Assembly: GCA_964304625.1 (NCBI GenBank)
Contig: OZ199840.1
Location: 7,688,001-7,752,000, forward strand
From: Kudoa neothunni
Taxonomy: Eukaryota > Cnidaria
Reading direction: 5' to 3'
Length of the DNA: 64,000 nucleotides
Part shown: positions 50,758-61,092 of the stretch, piece by piece
How the letters are laid out: each line of letters begins with the position of its first letter
Position numbering within the stretch: the first letter of the stretch is position 1
Position numbers and translations under genes: made by a program
The notes under the pieces: generated by a model
Database searches by the model: none
The model's input: only the letters and a program-made list of their open reading frames with translations
Told to the model about the DNA's origin: nothing

Positions 50758-53190
50758 TTTCAGTTTTTTCTATCCATATTCAATAACATTTCGATTTATA
50801 TCAACGTCTTTTTTTGACTAAAAATGTTGAAACCTGATTTCCTTTTCCAATCTACGGGTTTTCTATTAACAAACACTAGTTTTATTCTTTTATACCTATC
50901 TAACGGGAATACCTAGCTTTGCCTCGTAATGCGTTTGTAGAATTTATAAAAATTTTAAGTATTTTGGGATGGATTAGTGGAATCTTGATATAAGATTTGT
51001 GTGGAGCTGAAAAATGTATAATTTTATTTTCCCATGCGTATGAAATATTTTAAAGGTTAATCTAGCTATTTGCACATTAGAAAATAATATTTTGATTATA
51101 GTATGCGTAAGTTTTACAATTAAAATAATAAAAGTAGTTATTCAGTACCTGTGGTTTTACTTGACAAATTTATAAAAGAACAGGTACAATGACTTATAGG
51201 TGCATTTTAAAAAACATTAAAAATCCTACCTAAAACGGAACTATTCATTATTTACCATTTAATGAAACTTTAATAAATTTTTAAAGTTTTTTTTAAATCA
51301 ATAAAATAATTAGCTTATACAATCGATATTTTTGTTGATAGTGCCTCTTTCCACAGCAATGGTGCATGCGCGAAGATCATAAGATTGATTTATTTACATG
51401 AATTTTGTGTATTAAAACTTATAAGGTGAATCACCCACGACCATTTTCCAACAAAATGATAATAATTTTTTTAAACACATTACAGAGATAAAGAGATATT
51501 ATTTTTCAGATTCAGAATAACTATTTATTGCTTTGGGTCCACCTATATTATTTACTTTTACCATAATAGAATTAAGTTTAAATTGATAGGTAAGAGCGGA
51601 ATTTTAACATTAGTAGGTATAAGTATTCTCATACTGTTGTGGAGAGGTGTTAAACTCATTAAATAAATTGTTATAGTAGTCACTACCACCAAGTTAGTTT
51701 AATGTACGCAATAATCTATCTATCGGCTGTTTATTTTTTTCCATAGTTATTATTTCATAAATTTTGGTTCCATTATGAATTTGAATGAAATCATTACATT
51801 TCTATTCATTATCTTTTTCGATGTGTGCGTTCGGGTCAGTTAATACATCGCTGTTCATTATTAGTTCTTCATACTCAAATGCAACAGTATGTTTTAGGTC
51901 GGTTAATTATTGTTTATAAACCATTGGAGGATTACAATTGTTTTTATACTGACCTCAGATGGTTTTGCCAGCATTAGTGTTAGTAGGTGGTTATGTTGTA
52001 TTTGGTGGGAAATAAAGAACAATCGCAAAAAATTGCTTCCATATTTTTGATGACTGACATAGTTTAAATTTAAGCGTACAAGAAAGTTGAGTTTTGATGT
52101 CTATGATATTATGAGATCATCGGAGTTACAAATATCCAAACAAAATTTTCTGCTGTAACGAGAAAAAACCATAAAAATGTGCTCACTATTGCATCATCAT
52201 CATCATCATCCATCTTGAAAGTACTCCTCGATAATTTGTTTTCCCTAATAGTAAACTCGCTTTTCAAGATGTTTCTCACCGCGACTAAATATCATTAATA
52301 AAGTTTAAAATTATTTATAATCAATAATTTATTTTAAAAATCTCATATAGTATTAAATTTGTTCTTAGTTGTAACATTTGTTTTGAAGAGCTAGAATTAA
52401 TTGTATACACTGTTTTTGTGGTAAGATAAATATAACAAGATACTATAATTGATTAAAATTTAGTTATTAGCTTTATAACACATAAAACTATGAAAATCAA
52501 ATTAATCTTATAATCCTCGTGAACGTACCATTGTTGTGGAAAGAGACTCTAGCATTTTTATTATAGATAGGACAGGAAAATATTAATAAAAACCCAGAAA
52601 ACTCGATAAAAAATGCAAAATATTATTTCTTTTGACTCTTCCTATGGAGTAAATCATTTTGATGGGGCCGAAATTTAAACCAGGAAACAATTTTGTAGAT
52701 TGAAAACGATTTTTTAACATCCAGATAATATTCTCTCCTTATTTATCTCAATATTAACGTTTTCAAAAAATATTTATGATAAAAGGAATTATAAAATTAA
52801 AAAAAACTTCATTAAATATAATTTTAAAAGGCACTGAGTTTTTTCAGTTTCTGCAGAATTTATGGAGGAATTGTTCTATGCTGCAGCTAAAATCATTGAT
52901 CAAATCCTTCCAGATAGTTTTATCTGACGATGAATACTCACATTAAATGAAATTGCATAATGATTTAGCTCTCATGAAAAAATTATAAATTTTTAACGTG
53001 ATAAAGCACTCTAGAGTAAATTGTAACTTATTTATTGGCCAAGGCCATAGATGTGCAAACTTTCTTCACAGTGAAATTTATCAAATTTTTCTTATTGTGA
53101 AATTGGCAGAGGCTATTTTGTGTGATAAATTTTAATCCATATTATACACACATGCGCGCAACTATTTAAAATCAAAGTAACTCTTGATCA
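50758..53190. other. Intergenic downstream of VPS11, no gene seen
   Basis: AT-rich, with a CAT trinucleotide run at about 52191-52210. I recognise no coding exon or paired transposon ends. Confidence 0.45.
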
Positions 53191-53204
53191 CAAGTTGTAT
53201 AAAG

Positions 53205-53275
53205 ATTTTATTTAGTATAATCTGTTATATTTAATTATTTCTAGCCCACGCCTTCGCTTTCAATTGCTAGAAACA
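53205..53275. repeat. Hairpin-bearing repeat motif (copy at 53 kb)
   Basis: Contains TATAATCTGTTATATTTAAT followed by TTTCTAGC and, 20 bases on, GCTAGAAA, which makes an eight-base stem. A related segment lies at 56250-56345 (AATAATCTGCTATATTCAAT, with a longer imperfect stem around AATTATTTTAG..CTGAAAATAATT). Weaker relatives are at 48118 and 59895. The two closest copies flank the nested transposons at 53385-56215. The class is unknown. Confidence 0.5.
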
Positions 53276-53384
53276 AATAAAGTCAAAATCAATGGCATCT
53301 GGATACTATTGATCAGACCAATAGCCATTTTCTTCTTTTAACATAACGTTTAACCCCTCGGAGCACGCGGGAATTTAATTTCGT

Positions 53385-56215
53385 CTGAACCGGTGGTTCA
53401 TAACCTTTCTTCCTTGTGTACCCCTAATGTGTTCAATAAACGTATCACGGACCTCATCCTGTTTTAACGCATAATACATATACATATTTAAACCCCTTCG
53501 TTACCATTATTCACTTTAGTATACAGATTAAAAAAGATTTAGAATTATTGCTAAACTACTTATTTTTAAAAAATAATGTTCAAATTGTGCATAATTTTAA
53601 TATAAAAAATTATCGATGTAAAATAGAATTTTGAACCGAAAGTATTAACCTGTTTATCTAGTTCCCTGATTTTATTAAAATATTTATCATGTAAATTTCT
53701 TATATAAATTAATTATGTAAATTAATGGTCTTGTTTTAAAATATATATTAAAAATTTTTAATCACGTAGACATGAATTATTTTTGGTATTAGTACAAAAA
53801 ATTAATTACTTTGAAATTCTTTTCCAGTGATTTCATTAGAAATTATTAAAATTCTCACAAAGTTTAGACAATGACGCATGATATTTTAAATTAAAAATTG
53901 AGTAGAATTTGTTGGATTATTATATATACATGTGTAAATGTTTAAAATTTAAATCTCTAAAAAATTTCCACGTGAAAAATGAATGCTCATCTAATACCTA
54001 ATAATCGCAATATTTTTGCTGTATGAACTATCTATTATTGTTAATTATTACGCTTATTAAAAAAAGAGTTAACAAAGAAGTAATTATTATATAATAAAAG
54101 TCGGGATTAATGCAAGAAACATTTTTGCATAAGTAATAAACATTAAAGAATATTTGATGAGATTTTTTTTGTTATTTTTTATCAATAAGTTCACGGAAAT
54201 TTAACAAAATATTTGAAAGAGCGACACGCATATGAACGATTTCGTGGTTTTGTTGTTATGGAAACTAGAATAACATTCTAGTTTGGCAGTAATAGGCTAC
54301 TGTCAAAAGAGTAATCATTCTAATTGCATAGTCTGCAACATTAACTCTCTAACGATCTCAAAAACGGTACCCCTGTAACATTCTTGGGGTAAAAATTACC
54401 CCGCTTTTTTATTGCACCGAGGTGTGTAAAAAAAATTAATTAGGGAATACACAATATTATTAAATTTAAAAGAGTAAAATCACTGGAATATTGCATTAAT
54501 TACGCCAAATAATCTCAAACTAATCTCGATTACGACATTCTCGGGATATATCGGTGTTCTCCGTAAGTGTTTACCAAATAAAAGTAAAGTTATCGGTCAA
54601 TAAAAGACTCATTAAAAAATAAAAAGTAGCAAAAATAAGCACAACAATTAATGTTGGCACTTTGAAAGAATTTTGAAGCATGAATGGAGAAATAAAACTT
54701 GCAGCAATAATAACACCATTTAGAATTTCTCTTATGATTTTATCTTTCACAATAAGCTCGGCTCAACGATTTTTTATTTAAACTTGGTTCTTTATTTGAA
54801 TATAAGATTTCTTTAAATTTCTTTTGATAACTTTTATGGAGGTTCTATTTACAGTGAATTGTACAATTATTCGGAAATCTCTTTCAGAAAGTTTCTCCTT
54901 AATTTTTCCTCTGAATTAAATATGCCATTGAATAATGCAAATGCATTAATTAACGAGATATCAATCATGTTGAAAAAGGCGATAAGCGGTTATCTTCCTT
55001 TAAACTTTGGTGTCGAAATTGATATCAACATTCTATCCACATTATCAACCCCATCCATCCTTGATTGCATCGTAATGCATTATCATTATCGTATGTGGTT
55101 TTAAATTTTTAGACGCATCCATGACAGTATTATCAATGGTAATTGTCTATCCTTATGAAGAGCTGTTTTTATTAGAAGATCTATATGACCTATAAATTCA
55201 ATTTTATTGGTATCATGTCACTCATCATTGAAATGGTGATTTCCAATCATATTTTGGTATACTTTATGATAATACTACCGATTTGGAGATAAAGAATTAC
55301 AAAAAACAATCAGTGGATGATTTTATTTTTTACACAAAATATAAAGTGGCACTAAGGATGGAATTCATTATGTTTTCGGCCCAGGTTTTTCACGTAGGTA
55401 ACTTTGTAAACTCCAAATAATTCCACTTTTACTTTTAAAATTATTATCATTAATATCTATGGAATCTATTTATTCGCCTCATATATATTACTTTGATCGT
55501 CAAATTCGCTTCCAGATGGGGTATATTCGCCAATGCAATCACTCGCATCATTCATTAAGAATTATGCACTACGTGCACATGCGCATTTTCCAACTAGTCA
55601 TATTGTTCATTGTTTTCTTCAAATCTACTTGTTTGATTTAACTGATAATTTATTATTTGATTATTTACAATATACTTTTTACATTGAAGTAATAAAAAAG
55701 CGGGGTAAATTTTACCCCAAAAAATGTTAGAGGATAATATTTAAATAAAATTTTTTCTTTTCATTGGTTTTTTCCAATTTGTTTCGAAAAAGTAACTCAT
55801 TATAAATTCCAGGAATATTGAAAATTTGGTGAGATTTAATAATTGAAATAAAAAGATATGCTCAATACAAAATCGCTTTGAGGTAAAATTTACCCCAAAA
55901 TCGTTAGAGGGTTAAAAACATTGTTTGGAAATTTTTAATTTTAATCAAATAACCTGCCAAATAACTTTCGTTTTATAGATTTATTTACAAAATAAACAAT
56001 AACACTAGGAAATATTGTAATAAATATAAAATATTTATAAGAAACAATAACGTAAGGGTGTATTTGAAATTTTTAATAATTAGACCAATGTTAAAAAATA
56101 CCTAATTATAATGGATGTATGAGGATATAATTGGATTGGGATTTTATTGAAATCATTCACGGACCCCTCAAGGGTGCCCGTGAACTCCGGTCAAAGGACT
56201 ACTAACTTAGAGGAT
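53385..56215. mobile_element. Probable hAT relic split by a piggyBac insertion
   Basis: The left part starts CGGTGGTTCATAACC and continues with CTTGTGTACCCC, typical of Charlie-type hAT left ends. The right part (about 56155-56205) has CACGGACCCCTCAAGGGTGC then GTGAACTCCGGTCAAAGGAC, like the matching right ends. The interior is mostly low-complexity plus a piggyBac relic at 54345-55911. No hAT transposase can be read. End matching is by family resemblance only and no target duplication was confirmed. Confidence 0.35.
54345..55911 (-). mobile_element. Decayed piggyBac copy
   Basis: TTAA flanks both ends (54341-54344, 55912-55915). The left end is CTCTCTAACGATCTC and the right TCGTTAGAGGG, both with adjacent palindromic GGGGTAAA..TTTACCCC boxes. 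Minus-strand remnants near 54900-55050 match the element at 24003-26151, for example NMIDISLINAFALF against NMVDLSLVNAFALY. A second end-like sequence (TTTACCCCAAAAAATGTTAG) lies at about 55705-55735, inside the right end. The element has many interruptions and is clearly old. The plus-strand open frame at 54859-55104 is its antisense shadow. Confidence 0.8.
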
Positions 56216-56249
56216 CGATCAAAGCAACGCTTGCTCGTAAGCAGTATGC

Positions 56250-56345
56250 AGATTTGATTTGTAATAATCTGCTATATTCAATTATTTTAGCCATTAAGAG
56301 CGAAGCGGTGGTCTGAAAATAATTAAATATATATTCGAAACTAAT
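56250..56345. repeat. Hairpin-bearing repeat motif (copy at 56 kb)
   Basis: This is the partner of 53205-53275, with AATAATCTGCTATATTCAAT and an imperfect stem-loop around AATTATTTTAGCC and GGTCTGAAAATAATT. A further shared stretch follows (AGCCCTTTTCCTCTTTTTAA against AGCCATTTTCTTCTTTTAAC at 53318), so the repeat is at least 150 bases long. Confidence 0.5.
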
Positions 56346-56633
56346 GCCACCTGAATATTATTTACCGCGCAAATAGCCCTTTTCCTCTTTTTAACATAAC
56401 TCTTGATGTTATTATAATATTTTAACGACACAGATATATTGCATATTTGAACGCAGCTCGAAAATGGCGCGCAACCATTTTAAAAGTTAAAAATGTTGTA
56501 ACAACCCCACTATCCACTAAAGTATCAAAAATTGAAATCCGCGCGCAAAAAAATAACAGTAAATAACAAGAAACATCTACCAAAATAATTATTACATGTT
56601 CAGGAGGAGGGGGTTAACAATATGAAATACACT

Positions 56634-57506
56634 CTACGTGTCAGTGGAAGATGCTGTACATGTGGGTCGAGAAGAACTGTTCTTGTATTTGATTTTGTAA
56701 TTTTGGCCATTGTAGTTGTCCCAAAAACTTTCTCCACCCGCCGGTTGGAAGCATATAGCAAATTCAAAATTTCTCGAGTTGTTTCCAGAGACAATAAGTG
56801 GTATACAGAATTTGAAGGTATCAACATTGAGCGTGTCATCATGCACATGAAAACATGCGTATCGATCGTTGAAGGATTTCCATTCGTGGAAGGTGTAACG
56901 TATAAAAACAACTTTATCATAGGACATATTTTTTTACAGTGACATATCCACACACTTTTGGAATGCCGTTTATAACAATAACATTAATTTTTGTCAATTT
57001 AACATAATGAATAGCAGGATCGAACACTAGAGAGTTAGTGTCAAAAAGTAGGATCCATTGTCGGTACGGTTGGGAAAGGGCGCAAATGCCATGTCTTAAA
57101 AGAGAAGTTGAGTGGAAGCTGTGTGTGGTGTCGGCGGAGAATGGATTTGAGAGACTTTTGGATCGCTGTATCGCTGGATAATCATGTGCTAAAATTGAAA
57201 ATTGAAAATTTTTTGAACAACCCCACGAATTTATGTGAACATTCCGCCTACCCTGACAGCCGTTACAGTTGGCGTGGTTCAAATCATTCTCGTTCGAATA
57301 ATCCCTACAAACAGAACACTATTAGTTTCTATTGAACGAAGACACCAACTGTTTGGTGTTCCAGCTATCTACTACCAAGATATAGGGGGGCATGTTTCAT
57401 TTGAAGTGAATAGTTGGATGGTGCAAAGTTTTTTGCCGATATCGTCGGCAAAAGTGACCGATTTGCTTTTTTTCAATTTTCCATTGGAGAATGAGCTTTT
57501 CCTCAT
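56634..57506 (-). CDS. PPP1R3 (type uncertain): PPP1R3-type glycogen-targeting subunit of protein phosphatase 1 (frameshifted)
   Basis: These subunits bring PP1 to glycogen and promote glycogen synthase activation. Exon 1 (57376-57506) starts MRKSSFSNGKLKKSK and contains the PP1-binding RVxF-type motif KSVTFADDIGKKL. A 71-nt GT..AG intron (57305-57375) follows; exon 2 is 56634-57304. The C-terminal CBM21 glycogen-binding module is clear: GYVTVKN, VVFIRYTFHEWKSFNDRYAC, DTFKFCIPLIVSG, RNFEFAICFQPAGG and SFWDNYNGQNYKIKYK. The family reads GTVxVKNxxFxKxVxxRxTFDxW at the join. Here, a run of seven A's at about 56928-56936 puts VTVK and NMSYDKVVF in different frames; six A's would join them. This is either a sequencing or assembly error in a homopolymer, a real frameshift, or slippage. 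An acceptor-like TTTTAG lies upstream of the chosen ATG, so an extra 5' exon is possible. Confidence 0.82.
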
Positions 57507-59804
57507 TGTTTTACGTTGATCACCGGGCTGTTGGTTGTTATCGGTTGGTTCTAAAATGTCAAATGAGTGCGCTCCAAAAATTTAAAAATAATCCACCCAT
57601 CTCGGTGCTGTGATCTGATAACCTTGGTTAAATTATGGTGATGGTGGAGGACAGAAAATAGATAGAATTTGATGATAGGCCTATGTCTTAACACATATTA
57701 CGGAAAAAGATCGTGTCAATGAGTAGCTTAGTGATTCGAAATCATACCGAATCGTTTGTTTGACTGTGGTGGTAAGTTAAACCGATTGAAACAGTTACCA
57801 TGATACGATTAGTTATAGATTGGTGATTGTTTCAATACGAAACACATTACAACTAAAATTGCTACAAAAACAAATAGATCCAGCCCATATTTACGTAATT
57901 TCTAATATTGACACTCAATAATCTCATAATTAGATAGTGGATTTTGACCAAACACCAACTTATTTTTATTATCCAAACTATGTATTGAATATTGGGAGGA
58001 AGTGTTGAATTTTATGATTATGTTAAACTATGCGCATACACGTTCACACAAAAAATTCCAACAAGATCCCAAATCATAATACCATAATACCACCATAATG
58101 CCCATAATGCTCATAATTCCCATAATTCCTATAATACGCGCGAGATCGCATAGCTAAGGATGACAAATTTTATTGGTGAGGCGTGAGTTAGTCAACTGAA
58201 ACTAAACACCTAACAACAACCGCAGCCAACTGTAAAAATTCAGTGTCCCCCACTTTCGAAATTATTCAACCGTGACACAATAAAACTAGGACCCCATACA
58301 AAACGATAATGTTACACATTAATTTAAGGATATTTTATTCAACCCAAATCACACAAATTAATCAAATCATTTCCGTGATGAAAAACATTTATTTGTGTTC
58401 TAATGCAGATTCCTACCAGCACATATCTTAGAGCCTCACGATATTTGGGTTGATTCGATGACAAAAGAATTACTTTGTGTACACCAGAAATAATGAATAT
58501 ATCTTCCAAGATGGACAAAACGTACCAGATCCTAAAAAGATATATGAGCGTTTGTTGTTTGATAAAAGTCGTAACTTAAAAGTCGGAATCACTACCGACG
58601 ATTATTTTAATCTGCAGAGTTTATATATTGTAACTTTTATGTGGTGGTAAAACCAGCTTATTAGATTATTCGACACAGCAATATTTGTGAAATGTATACA
58701 CTACAGCATTTTCAGTATTCACCTCATCCAAAATTATTTAATCCATTGGCAGTTATGGTTTTAATGAATATCACATCGTAAATAAGTCATTAACGAAGTG
58801 TGTTAAAATTCGGCCTCGCAAAGAATAACCCCCATTTCTCCATCTATAAATATTTGTTTCCATGAAAACAAAATATCCTTGCTAATTACGTCGACAACTA
58901 CCATAATCAATACGCAATTATCGTCCACTTTTATACACACTTAATCTCATGTTAAACGTTAAAACAAACATCTTATGTATTAGTATGATTAGAATAAATC
59001 GAAATATTTGTAGTTGTTTTTAGGGGGTTACAAATAAGGTATTACATATTTAACATAGGTATTGGTGGCAGTTGTGTTTGTGGGAAAAACTATATTTAGC
59101 GCTTGCGTGAGAGGGTATGAATGTTGACTCAATATTTAGGTTGTAAAATTATGCAATTATTACACCACAGAAACTAACTGTCCACATTATAAAGTTAATA
59201 GTTGATAATTACACTGGAATAAAATAAGTCATATTATCATCATTATTATTATTATTATTATCTGTTGGTTGATTAGCATTATATTTGAGTAAAATTAGAG
59301 AGAAATATATTTGAGGGATATATATATATATATATATGGAAAATAAAATAATTAAATTTAATGAAATAATAAGATTTTTGATATTTATTTTTGAATTTTG
59401 TATGTCTGAGATAGATTTAGGATTAAAATATCCCACTCCAACTTACAATATATTATATGCATGGGCGGGACTTTTGCCAGGTTCCACGGAATTATTGAAC
59501 ACTGTCAGTCAATATTGTTTAATATTCTGGTAGTTCAGTATTGATATGCGGTGGGAGGGGATTATACAATATTGATGTGGCGCATGTACAAATGCCAACC
59601 AATTAATTCCTTACCTTGCTAAGGGATTTTTACATTGAAACCCGCACAATTTGACATTTGACACTCAAACTCAAGATAGCGCGTGCGTTATATAATTTGA
59701 AAACGTTTTTATAAATTTTTCGAGGAATATTAAGACAAACGATACAATTAAAAATAAAAAAATAATTGCCATTATTCATGTGGTTAATAAAGATAAATCT
59801 GTTC
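57507..59804. other. Mostly gene-free; one unassigned coding-like segment
   Basis: A plus-strand stretch at about 58470-58625 stays open for some 50 codons and has ordinary protein composition (YFVYTRNNEYIFQDGQNVPD then PKKIYERLLFDKSRNLKVGI). I do not recognise it and found no neighbouring exon. It could be an exon of an unseen gene. Simple repeats occur at 59241-59261 (ATT) and 59318-59337 (AT). Otherwise the region is AT-rich and featureless. Confidence 0.3.
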
Positions 59805-60285
59805 AAATGTAGAATCGTGGCCGTAATCCAAATCAACGGATACGATAAAATTCGAGCCGGTTGATTATTTTAATTCTTTGTATTTGTTATTGATAACAAT
59901 TGCTGTAATCTATCATATATTTAACTGCTAGCCCCTCGCAATTATTTCAGCACGCCATATCATTTAATCGATATAATAAAGAATGCTTTATTTATCCTAA
60001 AATTCGAGTGGACAGCTATGATTTTTATCGATTGTCCATTATTAATTTTTTGCTTGTAAGAATTGGTTTTTCATATTTTTACCCACACACACTAACTTAA
60101 CTGATTAATTGTATAAACTTAATTTAAAAAATAACTTGTTGGGGGAAATCCAGTCATTCCTATTATTAAACACTCGACAAATATCGCACTAATTTATCTA
60201 AAAAATGTAGGATTAATTGACGAACTAATTATAATGTGTTAATCGGAAAATGCGGCCACTTTTCTACATTTTAACCGACAAATCT
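59805..60285. repeat. Interspersed repeat, copy 2 (unclassified)
   Basis: Related to 47985-48560 over several hundred bases in the same orientation and order. Diagnostic pieces are AGAATCGTGGCCGTAATCC, TAATCTATCATATATTTAAC, GCTAGCCCCTCGCAATTATT and TGTAGGATTAATTGACGAAC. No coding capacity is visible. Confidence 0.6.
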
Positions 60286-61088
60286 GCGGTCGATATCCTA
60301 TGGCTTGAAGACTACTCACTCCACATTGGATGATGTAGCCACAAAATAGTGTGCCGGGAAAATACTTAAAACTTTTACGGTGGTTAAAAAGAGAGAGAGA
60401 GTCAAAAAGTTGAAAAATTTAATAATTATTTTTTAAGACATGGATAACTGCGTCATCACCTAAAAATCAACGATTTTAAAATGCTTGTTGGTTGTGAATC
60501 CAACAATTATTTGGAGAAAAATAAAAAAACTATTAAAAATAGAATTATTAAATGGAACGACAATTATCTTAAAATCGTGACTACGTGGAAGTAAAACAAG
60601 AAGTAAGAGAATATGATACACAAATCTACCAGTTAGTGTTCGGTATGAAAAATGAGTTTCAACAATATAAGTCCGTTAAAACTCTATATTATACATTTTA
60701 TAGTGCGTTTGTTGGTTTTTTTTCGTCGGATCATTAATGAATAATAGCAAATTTCATTTATTTTTGATAGGCTACGCTTGTAAATCCTCCTTTGGATATT
60801 TTAAAAGACAAATTAATCTTAATTAACATGCATACATAAAGATGCTATTTAAATAGAATCAAGCCTAATAACTGTTTATGTTAAATTTACAATTAGAAAC
60901 AAGAATAATCATTAAATTAAATCAAGAATATTCGAATTATTTGAAGGAACGACGCATTATATTAAATGACGGTAATTTCCGTTATTGGTAAAAATCCATG
61001 AATGTTAAAAAATAAAATAAATGGTATATTGAAATTCCACCATTTATTTTTATTGAGTAGTGGTTATTATAAACGGATCAGCACTACT
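60286..61088. other. No gene assigned
   Basis: AT-rich DNA. A plus-strand segment near 60572-60735 is open for about 50 codons (DYVEVKQEVREYDTQIYQLV and onward) with no similarity that I know. I do not call it. Confidence 0.35.
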
Positions 61089-61092
61089 TTAA

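Noticed and set aside
54859-55104. 81-codon plus-strand open frame
   Set aside because: It is the antisense of a decayed piggyBac transposase segment.
56622-57519. Several long plus-strand open frames and a second minus frame over the PPP1R3 locus
   Set aside because: Only the minus-strand frames with the RVxF and CBM21 motifs match a family. The others are antisense or out-of-frame shadows of a GC-richer coding region.
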